This document shows positions 21,201-31,991 of a DNA stretch of 64,000 nt, in pieces. The DNA is taken from the NCBI RefSeq assembly GCF_950295315.1, contig NC_080176.1, positions 37,158,189 through 37,222,188 on the forward strand, in the 5' to 3' direction. Under the pieces are notes generated by a model, which saw nothing but the letters and a program-made list of their open reading frames with translations, made no database searches and was not told the DNA's origin. Origin of the DNA: Erinaceus europaeus (lineage: Eukaryota > Chordata > Mammalia > Eulipotyphla > Erinaceidae). The position numbers and the translations under genes were made by a program. Every line of letters starts with the position of its first letter. The stretch's first letter is position 1.

Positions 21201-21370
21201 CACTTTAAGTCTGTGTTTATCTTGTTGTGTCAGATTGGATTCTTGTAAGCAGCATATGGTTGGGCTATTTTTTCTGAATCACCCCCCCCACTCTGTGCCT
21301 TTTGATGGGTGAGTTTAAGCCATTAACATTTATTGATATTATGGATTTAATGTATTGTAGTGCCATTGTT
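18254..21370 (-). pseudogene. L1 ORF2 pseudogene, RT core deleted
   Basis: Fragments translate in order to an endonuclease-domain end (SIFSDHSGVKLTF), a linker and RT N-terminal region with LPNNKCPGRDGF, then [21 protein letters not shown], an abrupt jump to a degraded IPRIAKTI / [14 protein letters not shown] region, and the C-terminus (MLIAAQFIIAKTW-like, ending PLINRS). Between DKIQH (about 19560) and the GGITLPDLK region (about 19470) only ~90 bp remain. In the L1-A copy the same interval is ~730 bp and includes the FADD catalytic motif. Total length is about 3.1 kb versus 3.7 kb. Several frameshifts are also present. It is not functional. Confidence 0.9.
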
Positions 21371-21424
21371 CAACAAATTTTTATTTGCTCTGATATACTG
21401 CAAGTATTAGAGTGGTGTTCTTGT

Positions 21425-22323
21425 TTATAAGGGGTCTTTTAGAACCTCTTTCAGGGCCGGTTTGGTGATGGTTGTCTCCTTTAACTGTTGTTTGTCTGAG
21501 AAGGTTTTGATCCCTCCATCTAGTTTGAATGAAAGTCTAGCAGGATATATTATCCTTGGTTGAAACCCTTTTTCATTCAGGGCTCGATAGATATCTTGCC
21601 ATTCTCTTCTGGCTTTTAGAGTTTGAGTGGAGAAGTCTGCTGATAGTTTTATGGGTTTTCCCCTGTATGTGACTTTTTGTTTCTCTCTTGCAGCTTTTAG
21701 GATCCTTTCTTTATCCTTATTTCTTCTCATTGTGACTATGATGTGTCTTGGTGTCTTCAGGTCTGGGTTGATTCTGTTTGGGACTCTCGTGGCCTCTTTC
21801 TGTTATTCAGGTCTGGGAAGTTTTCTTCTATAATTTCCTCTAGAATTTTTCCTTCCCCTTCCTCTCTTTCTTCCTCTGGCAGGCCAATTATATGAATCTT
21901 ACTTCTTTTGAGATCATCCCATATGTCTCTGTTGTTGTTTTCAGTGTCTCTCAATCTCTTTTTGAGCTCTTTCACTTCTTTCTTAGTTCTCTCTAATTCA
22001 TCCTCTGTCTGACTAGTTCTGTTTTCTGCTTCTGTTAGTCTGCTTTCCCTTCCCTCAGCTTCTTTCCTCAGTTCAGCTATTCCAGCTTTCAGTTCCCTAA
22101 TTGCCTCAAGATAATCAGTATTTTCCTTGGAGGTCCCAACTGTTGTTTCCCTAATACTGCCATTCCTTTCCTCCAATGTTGTTTTCATTTCCTTGATTAA
22201 TAAGTTTATTATTGTTTGCATACTTTTCTTATGTATGGTTACTTCTGGCTGATTTGTAGTTTCTTCTGGGCTCTAGTCTTCATTCACTGTAATAGCAGTT
22301 TTATTTGTTCTTGATCTACCCAT
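21425..22323 (-). pseudogene. L1 ORF1 pseudogene
   Basis: An ATG at 22323 opens a frame beginning MGRSRTNKTAITVNED, which is stopped by TAG (22273-22275). It continues in the same frame to the coiled-coil region (heptad-like ELRKEAEGRESRLTEAENRT, 22221-21757). A frameshift near 21750 then leads to the RNA-binding/C-terminal region (YRALNEKGFQPRIIYPARLS) ending at 21425. This is the usual ORF1p layout of N-terminus, coiled coil, RRM and CTD. Confidence 0.9.
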
Positions 22324-22562
22324 TTTTTTGATTTATGTGTTTCTTATTTTTATGTTCTGTTGTTCCTCAGTTGTTGTGTTTTGAGTACAAGCAGCACTGT
22401 ACTAAATACCTTTATGACAAATACAATCACCAACCTCAGGAATTACAATAGCAACTGAAGCAAGGATTGAAGCAGTTTAATCACTATCAGTTAGCCAAAC
22501 AATGTCTCCATGAAAAAATAGCAACCAAGTCCAAGTGAAGAAGAAAGAGAAAGGAAAGAAGG

Positions 22563-23166
22563 GATAGCAAGAATAGACAATTATGCAAATCTACTATCCA
22601 CTGTATATTCTAGAGGTAACAAGAGGAGAGAGGGCAGTAGAGCAGAAATACACACATAGTCTACCCTGAGTCAGATTTCTTCCCCCAAATAATTCACAAA
22701 TGAATATCAGTGAATTCAGAAAGACAAAGAAGGAAGGAAGAAATGGAAGACAAGATAAAAAAATGAGAAGAGAGAGAAAAGAAAAAAGATAAGAAAAAGA
22801 GCTGTAATAAAAGAGCAGTGAAAGGAAAGTTTTTAATTGATTAATTTATTTTTTATTTTATTTTATTTTTTAATTAGTTAGGAGGAGGGAGAAGGGGAGA
22901 GTCTATAGAGGAGGTAGGAGTAGTGAAACAAGTTCCTCTCACAATGGATAAGATGCTAGGTCCCCTAGCAATGAAAGATACCCTAAGAGTTCATTCTGGT
23001 CAGCCTAAAGGAGGGGGGGAAACAGATACACCTTTATGTAATATTAATAATAAAATAGAGCAGGGTAAGACAACCTGTCCCAGGTTGTCTCAAGCCTCCT
23101 GAGCAGAGGCAGGTGATTGTTAAGAAAGTAAAAAAAAAAAAAAAAAAACCCTCAGGACTAGATAAG
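22563..23166 (-). repeat. L1-B 5' UTR monomer, copy 1
   Basis: About 600 bp containing gaatagacaattatgcaaat, ccactgtatattctag, gagtcagatttcttcccc, agcagtgaaag, ggtcccctagcaatgaaaga and cagaggcaggtgattgtta. All recur in the same order ~600 bp further right. Confidence 0.85.
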
Positions 23167-23745
23167 AATAGCCGGAATAGACAGTTATGCAGATCTACTA
23201 TCCACTGTATATTCTAGGGGTAACTAGAGGATAAAGGGAAGTAGAGCAGAGATACATACCGAGAGAGTCCACTCTGAGTCAGATTTCTTCCCCAAAATAA
23301 TTCCCAAGTGTGTATCAGTGAATTCAGAAAGCCGAAGGAGGAAGGAAGAAAGGATGACAAGAATGAGAAAAAGAAGAAAAAGAGAGAGAAAAGAAAAATA
23401 TAAGAAAAAGAACAGTAATAAAATAGCAGTGAAAGTTTATTTATTTATTATTTAATTAGCTAGGTGGGGGCGGAATATTGAGTAGGGGAGGTAGGAAGAG
23501 TGCAACCAGTTACTTAGCAGTGGATAGGACACCGAGTCCCCTAGCGATGGAAAATACACTAAGAGTTAATTCTGGTCAACCTGAAGGAGGGGGGAAAGGG
23601 ATACGTGTTTAGTATTGATAATAAAATAGAACAGAGTAAAAAAACCTGTCATGTTTTCAGCTTGGATGGCTCCAGATTGCTTCTGGCCCCCTGAACAGAG
23701 GCAGCTGATTGTTGAGAAAATAAAGCAAAAAAAAAAAAAAACAAA
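23167..23745 (-). repeat. L1-B 5' UTR monomer, copy 2
   Basis: The second tandem copy (gaatagacagttatgcagat at 23175, offset 604 bp from copy 1). Divergence by eye is about 10-15%, with small indels. A-rich runs close each monomer (23131-23149 and 23726-23752). Confidence 0.85.
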
Positions 23746-24221
23746 AAAAAAACAGAACAAAATAAAACAACAAAAAATCCTCTGGTGGTCTTTCCCTGTC
23801 TGAATAAGGCTCTGCTTACTGGAATATTTGTAGCTGGAATTGGCCACTTAGAAAGAAAGAAGGCCAGGGGTTTCATAAAGGAATAGAATTAGAATGCATG
23901 ACACCCCCTGGTGGGACAGGAATCTTGGTAATGAAAGAAGCTCAGCAGGGGAGCCTGCTAGGAGCAGATCTCTGGCCCCCAGGGACAGGTTATGGTGGGG
24001 AGGGGTCCAGGGGTGCACTTCGGGAATTATAATTAAAAATTCTTTTTTCTTTTTACTCTATTTTATAACTCAAATTAAGTTATAATCACCTCCTTGGTGT
24101 CACCCCTAGGGCCCTTTATTGACTGTCCTGCTGAAGCCAAAATTCCTATCATTTCCAGTAGATTGTCGGAACTCAAACCACTAGCAGCTTCTCATTCTTT
24201 TGGAATCTCCACTGTTTTCTT

Positions 24222-24517
24222 TTTTTTTTTTTTTTTTTGCCTCCAGGGTTATTGCTGGGGCTTGGTGCCTGCGCCACGAATCCACTGCTCCTGTAGGCCA
24301 TTTTCCCCCATTTTTTGCCCTGGTTGTTGGGTTTGTTTTGGGTATTGTTATTGTTGTCATAGCTGTTGTTTTTGAATAGGACAGAGAGAAATGGAGATTG
24401 GAGGGGAAGATAGAGAGGAGGAGAGAAAGACTGACCTGTTTCACCTCCTGTGAAGTAACTCCCCTGCAGGTGGAGAGCTAGGGACTCGAACCAGGACCCT
24501 TTTCTGGCCTTTACGCT
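24222..24517 (-). mobile_element. Long-form SINE, 5' truncated
   Basis: T-run, then tgcctccagggttattgctg and ccactgctcctgtaggcc (the 3' extension), the GA-rich body, cccctgcaggtggagagcta, and a head cut off at ctttacgc. It lies at the 5' boundary of the L1-B element. Confidence 0.85.
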
Positions 24518-24568
24518 AGGAATCTGTTTTTATATAGCAGTCTTAGAGTCTTTTCTGACACTATTTTT

Positions 24569-25426
24569 TTAAAAAAATTATTTATAAAAAGGGAACACTG
24601 ACAAAAAGCATAGAATGGGTACAACTCAACACAGTTCCCACCACCAGAACTCTATCTCCCATCCCCTCCCCTGATAGCTTCCCTATTCTTTATCCCTCTG
24701 GGAATATGGACCCAGGATCATTATGGGGTGCAGAAGGTGGAAGGTTTGGCTTCTCTAATTGCTTCTCTGCTGAACATGGGCACTGACAAGTCTATCCATA
24801 ATCCTAGTCTGTCTCTCTCTTCCCCTACTGAGGCTGGGCTCTGAGGAGCTGAGGCTCCAGGACACATTGGTGGGGTCATCTGCACAGGAAAATCAGGTTG
24901 GCATCATGATAACATCTGGAACCTGGTGGTTGAAAAGAGAATTAACATATAAAGCCAAACACATTGTTGACTAATCATGACCTAAAGGCTGGAATATTAC
25001 AGATGAAGATTTGGGGTCTCTGTTTTGGAAAAAGCTAGTAGGCCTGTTTTAGTTATATCCCAAAGGGCCCATGACTGTACTATTTTTTTTCCTGAGCTTG
25101 ACATCTAATCTTCAGGTAGACCCAAGTTATTGTCTGGGGAGATGATGTCATGGCTGGAAAAAGGACCAGAAACGTGGATCTGGGAAGAGAGTAGCTCCCA
25201 GATATAGAAAAGGTGTATAAATATTGTTGACTGTAAACCCTGTCGCTTTGATCTGATCTGGGACCCATATTCAGCTTAGGAGCCTATGTAACCTCTGCAT
25301 CCCTGTAGATCTGAGCTCACATTCTGTGTTCAAGAGTAGGAACTTTCCAAGATGCCCCAATTTCAGCACCCATCTTCCTCATGTGGAAGAATATGTTGTC
25401 CAACTTCCTTTCGGAGGATAAAACAT
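24569..25426 (-). mobile_element. 5'-truncated L1-B (3' UTR only) with TSD
   Basis: 858 bp of L1-B 3' UTR flanked by a 15-bp direct repeat with one mismatch (tctgacactattttt at 24554-24568; tctggcactattttt at 25427-25441). Confidence 0.9.
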
Positions 25427-25441
25427 TCTGGCACTATTTTT

Positions 25442-28099
25442 AAGGCTGTGGTAGAAAGCAGATTCACAAGAACCTTTTTTTTTTTTTTTTTTTTTTTTAC
25501 TTGGAATGAAGCTACCAGCATTTTGACAAGAACAAAGAAAACAAAAAACAGAGCACCAAATTCATGAGATCAAATTTTTCTTCTCCACAGATACACTGGA
25601 GTAAAAGTTAGAAAAGAAAGTGATGAACTCCATTTCTATAAATATTAACTATGAAGGAAAAAATTTCAAAATGCAAAAATCGAATTTCAAAATCTTCATT
25701 TCTTAGAAATATCTAGAGTAAAAACATCCTCATCCTCATCTGCAAGAGTATTCTGCATTTCACTTCTCACCCAGTTAAGAATTTAGCTGCACTTAGTTGG
25801 CAACACTTAACCTGTCAACACGGATAGATAAGAAGAGGTAATTTTCTGAGTGTGGTGGTTTTGTATTGTATAATACATCAGCCACAAAACCAGTGACTTA
25901 AAGCTGTACTTATTCACTTGATGATTCAACAGCCTGTGCTGGAGTCAGCTGGGCAGTTCGTTGGTCTCACCTGGGGTTTCCCACGAAGCACCTTTCTTCA
26001 GATGGTTTGAATAGGGATAGAGTTACCAACATGGCATTCCTCACATGCTTGCAGGATCTTGCATTGTCCAGGCTCTCTTTGCACCCAATTTCTTTACCCA
26101 AAAGGGTAGCTGGACTTCCTTACAAGATGGAATCTGGGTTCTAAGAGAGACTTTATCCAATCTTTGCTTGGAATGCACTTGCTAAGGTCTCATTTTCCAA
26201 AGAAAAATGGCCAAAGTAAATTTCTGTGGGAAGGAAGAACACAAGGCAAGAATTCTGAGAGGCATTGATCATGGAGTGGGGGAATCAATGTTCATGTATA
26301 ATTTGCATTATATAAATGGAAATTCTGTTTTCCCGAATGAGGTGGAATTAAATTACATGGAGAACCTAGCTGTCCTAGGGCCTTTTAAGATGGCACCAGG
26401 ATTTTGGGATGCTCTCAATGACTGAGTCTAAAAAAAAAAAAAAACCTGATTAGACCAACCAAACCAATAGATCAATTCAAAATTTTTTATTGTACCTATT
26501 AAGTCATTATTAATGTGAAAAATGACATGGAGGACATTCATCTTGCATTCAATGTAGCTGCAATAAGATTGAATAATACGTTGAATAAAAATAATATCAG
26601 GCAGAGTGTAAAATTAAACACAACTAAGTGCTAAATTTTCTATATTACAATAATTGTAATAAGGCATTTCAAACTTTTAGTCATGCCTTGTTTTGATGTC
26701 TTTCAACATATTGTAAGAGTATCTTTCAAGATGGTGTATGAGTTGGAATAAGCCAAGTTTGAACACATAGATTAAACTGCAACAGCTGTCTGGCTCTATT
26801 GGTGGAAGATACTGGCTTCATACTATATCCAGTAAAAAAAAAAAGAGGAAATTTAATGTTACACTAAGCAACAAATTCTTGAAAAGATAGCACACAACAC
26901 AGAGTGCAAAGCAAAGCTGTACAAAGTCAGTCAGGAGAAGGAATAGCACCAAAGTAGAAGAGACAGGTTTTCCTTTGCCCTTTCTCACTCTTCTGAAGAT
27001 ATATATACAGGAATAAAAAATAAATAAGTGTGTAACACCTTTGTACAGTAGTCCATAAATCGACCCTGATCTGTCTTTGTGTTCCATCCCTTCACTTCCC
27101 TGCTCTGTATCTTGGTCTCCAGCTTTATCAAATAATGTTCCATGCTTCTATGTGTCTCCATAACTTTGAACATGACCATTTAATCTGCCAGAAATCCCCT
27201 TCTCTGTCTTTGTAGCCAGCATCACTCCAATTCAACCTTCAGAGTTTACCTTGAGCATCACCTTATTTGGCAAACCATCCCTAGTCTGAATCAGCATTCT
27301 CCCTTAGTCAGTGTGCTGGCAAAGCATATTAGTCATGCCTCTATTCTAGAGTAGATATATATACCAATTTATTATCCTGTGAATTTTTTCCTGTTAGATA
27401 CTGGGTTTAATTCATTTTTTTATCCTCAGAGTCTTGTGAAATGTCTGGAACACAAGTAAGTGCCAGAAAAAGTATGTGTTTTTTTTTTCTTTCTGATACT
27501 CAGTTTCTGAGAAAACTTCTTGCTCCAAATGGCATCACCATCTCTACTATTCAGCACAACTATTCAGCTGGTATCTCTCCCCAGTGCTGTTGAATGCAGC
27601 CTGGTGGCCAGACTGTTAATTACTAAAAACAGAGAAAACCAGGCAGATTCTAGTAAGCTGACTTGCACGATAATTGCTTTCTTTAAGGCCAAAGGCTCAG
27701 GTTTGGGAAAGTTTAATCAATTATCTTTCCATAAAAGTCTGATTTCCCTCCAAGTTCAAGTCATCCAGGATGAACTACAACCAACTGTTGTAGAGAAATC
27801 TTTGTGATTATTCAGACCTCATTGTTGTAGGCGTTGTTAAACAGTATATAAATGTGATTACATTTTAGCAATGCTTTCTCCTAATAGAACTTTCTACAAT
27901 GATGAAAATGTTCTCTAATCGTTGTTCAATATGACAGGTAACTGTTAACCACAGTGACTGTTGAATGCTTGAAGTGTAATCAGTCTGACTGAGGAGATTA
28001 ATTAAAAATTTTAGATTTGGATAGCTTCATGTGGATATCAGATATTCTAATTAACAATTCAGGTCTAGAAAAAAAATCTCTCTATAATGGTCTTTTTGG
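25442..28099. other. Intergenic sequence, no gene seen
   Basis: The longest low-repeat stretch in the window (2.65 kb). It has a poly-T run (about 25472-25498), a segment at 25880-26160 that looks like an ancient dispersed repeat (gccacaaaaccagtgactta, gctgggcagttcgttggtct), and a 72-codon plus-strand frame at 26207-26425 with no recognisable domain. Nothing supports a gene. Confidence 0.5.
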
Positions 28100-29610
28100 T
28101 CAATATCACACAACCCTATCACCTAGGGCCCTAGTGAGGGAATCCTTGGATTCCCACACAAATACAATGGACCTAGCCCTCTAATGGACCCCTTGTTCCA
28201 CCATCAGTGGCCACTTTCACCAGGAACATCATCATAAGCCCTCTTACTGCCCTCCCCAGGACCTTGCCTTCACCATAAAGCAGCAATGGTAAGGACTGTC
28301 CCAGTCTTCAAAGGGTCATTCAGCCCTGTCACTTGAGGAAGATCAGTCCTGAAATGAGTGCAGCCAGCAGTGCTCCCGGCTGTAACCATGGACTGTGAAC
28401 TCAAACCAACAGGAACTCAGAGCCTCTTGTGCTAAGCATAAATATATATGTGGGCCCTGTATCAGATGGATGAAGTAAAGTTAATTTTATTCATAGATTT
28501 TTTTTTTTAAAGAATAGGAGCTACTCTCTGCCCTAGTCCAACTTTCTAGCCCCTTTCTCTACTCTGACACCATCTTCTTAGACAATATTTTTGTTCAACT
28601 CCATGTTAGCTATCAAACTTGAGCAAAACTACAATAGTCATGGGCTCCTAAGACCATGCCTAGAACTGACTTCCTATCTTCTTTCCACCCTAAGATACAT
28701 TTTCTCATCTGCTCTACCCCTATGTTTTGTTTCCTGTTTATTAATTATTTTGTCCTGCTTTGTATCTTGCAACCTTTCAGCCTCCTTGTTGCAGATGCTA
28801 TTATGATTCCATGCTGACTTCCCTGGGCAGATGACTTCACCAGTGTGACTTGGAACCTCACCTCTCCAGAGCCCTGCCCCACTAGAGAAAGATAGAAACA
28901 AGCTAGGATTCTGAGTTGACCTGCCAACGCCCACGTCCAGCAGAGAAGCAGTTACAGAAGACAGACCTCCCACCTTCTACATCCCAAAATCAATTTTGGT
29001 TTTTGTTATTATTATTGTTGTAGTTATTTTTGTTGCTATTGATGTTGTTGTTATCATTGTTGGATAGGACAGAGAGAAATGGAGAGAGGAGAGGAAGACA
29101 GAGGGGCGGGGAGAAAGATAGACACCTACAGGCCTGCGTCACCGCCAGTGAAGTGACCCACCTGCAGGTGGGGAGCCAGGGGCTTGAACTGGGATCCTTA
29201 GTTGGTCCTTGTGCTTCGTGCCACGTGTGCTTAACCTGCTGCACTACCGCTTGACTCCCCCCAAACCAATTTTGATTCATACTCCTAGTTGGTGAGAACT
29301 GATGGGGGAAAATGACCAGAGGTGTCTGAAGTCCAGCTCCATCAGGAACTAGACAGAGAGGAGGAACAAGGGAGGGGCGTTGAGATGTAACTTGAAAAGA
29401 AAGAAATGGGACCAAGAAAAAAAAAAAGAGGACAAATAGATAGATGGTTGTAGAAATAATAGTAGATCTATATCTGCAACCTTGGGAGAACTGCTGTAGC
29501 CTATAACAGAGGGACTGGGGATCCAGAACTCTGGAGGTGGGACCAGTGCAGAGTTGTAACCCTGTTATTTTGTAATTTTGTAAATTAGTAGTAAATCATA
29601 ATAAAAAAGG
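28100..29610 (+). mobile_element. L1-B long-3'UTR fragment (sense), SINE-interrupted
   Basis: Sense-oriented, older copy: ccccaggaccttgccttcac, ctgaggaagatcagtcc-like, tgggcagatgacttcaccag, gccctgccccactagagaaa, then after the SINE ctgggga-type text to the A-rich end near 29610. It is diverged from the younger copies. Confidence 0.75.
28996..29262 (-). mobile_element. tRNA-related SINE (type 2)
   Basis: Minus-strand copy between near-identical direct repeats (aaatcaattttg on the left, aaaccaattttg on the right). The body, cacctgcaggtggggagcca block and head ending taccgcttgactcccc are all present. Confidence 0.9.
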
Positions 29611-29639
29611 AAAAAGAAAAAAATTCTCTGGACACTTAT

Positions 29640-30220
29640 CCTGTTTTCAGTCCTTGGCTATAGTGAATAATGTAGCTGTGAATATATAGGTACATATGTC
29701 CCTTGGGATAAGTGTGCTTCCTTTAGGTAAATAGCTAAGAATGATATTCCTGGATCATGAGGTAGATTGTATCTGTTTAAGGGCTCTCCATACAGTCTTT
29801 CAGAGGGGCTGCCTAAATATCCCACATATGATTGGTTAATAAAGTTATGTACTATAAACTCCAGTATATACTACTCTGTGCTTTTTTTAAAAAAAAAATT
29901 GTGATATTATGTTCTTCAGGGCAAAGTGGGTAGAATTGGAAGTGATTATACTTAGTGAAATTAGTAAAAGAGTGAAAGACAAAGACAGGATGGTTTCACC
30001 CATATGTAGAATCTAGAGAGCTGGGAAATATGACTCTGGTGGGGTGGCAGGGATCTGGGGAGGAAATGGAAATAAAGAAACAACCTCTAAAATTTTGTGA
30101 GCACTATGGTGGTTGCCACTGGGAGGGTGAAATCACAGAATTATGGTGGTGGGTGTGATTTAGAACTGTACCCTGTAGCCACACAATCTTGTAATCTACT
30201 ATTAATCACAAAATAAATGA
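29640..30220 (+). mobile_element. Old L1 3' end with internal inversion
   Basis: The left half (29640-29870) is the minus-strand ORF2 end (ggctatagtgaataatgtag). The right half (29930-30220) is the plus-strand continuation (agtgaaattagtaaaagag, catatgtagaatctagagag, tgggagggtgaaatcacaga). This looks like a twin-primed, inverted insertion. Confidence 0.6.
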
Positions 30221-30679
30221 ATTTAACAAAATCTCTCATAGTAGTGTGGAGTGTAGATGGGGTGTGGACATTATTGGAAGGATTTAGAAAGCTTTGTAAT
30301 AATTCAAGCAAGAAATATGCAGCTTGAAATTCAGGCTGGTGCCATAGGAATGCAACTTGAGATCTACTTGGATAATGACATGGACAAAATTTGGTGTCTT
30401 ATTTGACATGAGAGAACATCCCTGCAGAAGAGAACACATATACTCAGTATATAGGAACAAACAGAAAACTTATGAGGATGGAAACAAATCCAGAATATGT
30501 GGCAAAGTAGATTTTGGACAGACATGGCAGAGGCACTAGGACCTTGAGCTGGCAGGTATTTCAGGCCTTCTAGTCATATGCAGTCTTGATTGTAAGGAAG
30601 AGAGAATAGTGACAGAGAGGGTAACAGGGAAGTTGCCCATGACATGACTGAAGGTAGTGTAAACATAGATAGAGATAGA
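30221..30679. other. Intergenic sequence, no gene seen
   Basis: Unique DNA before the plus-strand L1-A. No feature recognised. Confidence 0.4.
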
Positions 30680-31027
30680 AGTCTCTTTGAATGACCACTA
30701 GATTATCTCTGCGCCACCCTGCTTTGTCTCTTGGTCAGTAGTGATTAAGCTAAGAAGCCTACTTATAGTTTAAAATCCCTCAGGCTCCCATTTCCTACAG
30801 TGAAGAAAAAGAACAAAAGAGGCTTTTGAAGCCATTGTGCTCCAACTCAGGCACTAAAATAATATTGAAGCAACTGTCAATTTCCACAACTGTGAATCCT
30901 TTAATTACCTTACAATGACACAAGTCAATCCAGGCAAGAGTGATCAGTAATTTGAAAAGTACTGAGAGAGGGACCTCATAACATACTATATAGAAAGGTT
31001 AAACCAACAAGAAGAAATATTGGAGAA

Positions 31028-31935
31028 ATGAACCAGGACAAGAGTACAGCTAAAAGCCCCCCAAAGGGTGAAGCACAAAATAATGAGGGCAACATCCAAA
31101 CACTAGTTAAGGAAATAATCACAGGAGTGAGTAAAGAGTTTCAAAGAACTGTCATCAGAAATGCAGAAACAACAAATGAAACTCTAGGAGAAAACACTAA
31201 TTATCTCAAGGTTATTAGAGAGCTGAAAGATGAAATAGCTCAGCTAAAAACACAACTAGCTGAACAAGCTAAAACAGTATCAGAACAGAGTAAGAAAATA
31301 GATGAACTCCAGAAAACAGGAAAGGGGGAGAGAGAATAGGATCAATGAGGCTGAAGATAGAATTAGCAGATTGAGGTTGAATTAGAGACAACTAAAAAAG
31401 AAGTAAGAGGTTTCGAAAAGAGATTAAGAGATACTGAAAACAACAACAGAGACCTATGGGATGACTTCAAAAGAAATAATATACACATTATTGGCTTGCC
31501 AGAGGAAGAAAGAGAGGTAGATGAAGAAAGCATTCTTCACGATATAATAGCTGAGAACTTCTCTAGTCTAGACAACATCAAAGACATAAAGGTTCAAGAA
31601 GCACAGAGGGACCTAAACAGAATTAACCCAGACTTAAAGACACCAAGACACATCATATTTAGAATGGAAAGGAATAAGGATGAAGAAAGGATCCTGAAGG
31701 AAAATCCATAAGATTAGCAGCAGATTTTTCCACATAAACACTACAGGCTGGAAGAGAAAGGCAAGATATCTATCGAGTGCTCAATGAGAATGAATTTCAA
31801 CCAAGACTACTGTATCCTGATAGACTGTCATTCAGACTAGATGGAGGCATAAAAACCTTCTCAGACAAGCGATAGTTGAAAGAATCAATTATCACCAAGC
31901 CTTCCCTGAAAGAAGTTTTGAAAGGTCTCCTATAA
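31028..31935 (+). pseudogene. L1 ORF1 pseudogene
   Basis: The ATG at 31028 starts MNQDKSTAKSPPKGEAQNNE, followed by a coiled-coil region (KVIRELKDEIAQLKTQLAEQ). The frame is broken by TAG at 31337-31339, resumes shifted at 31496-31711 (AENFSSLDNIKDIKVQEAQR), and ends with a KEVLKGLL-type C-terminus and TAA at 31933. Its length (908 bp) is not a multiple of three, confirming a net frameshift. Confidence 0.9.
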
Positions 31936-31991
31936 ACTGTCAGACCACCACAAATATGCCATATATGAGAACACTCTAAAAATCTACAAGA

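Larger units (their letters stand above)
16901..24100 (-). mobile_element. L1-B element, near full length but defective
   Basis: Order on the minus strand: a 5' UTR with two tandem ~600-bp monomers (22563-23745) plus flanking sequence, a linker, ORF1 (22323-21425), ORF2 (about 21370-18254), then a 3' UTR of more than 1.3 kb ending in an A/T-rich tail at 16901. ORF1 has an early stop and a frameshift. ORF2 has lost its RT core. The 5' end is uncertain: aggaatctg at 16892-16900 recurs at 24518-24526 beyond an adjoining truncated SINE and may be its TSD. Confidence 0.8.

Noticed and set aside
26207..26425. 72-codon open frame MAKVNFCGKEEHKARILRG...
   Set aside because: No recognisable family, ordinary length by chance in 2.6 kb, no flanking splice evidence.
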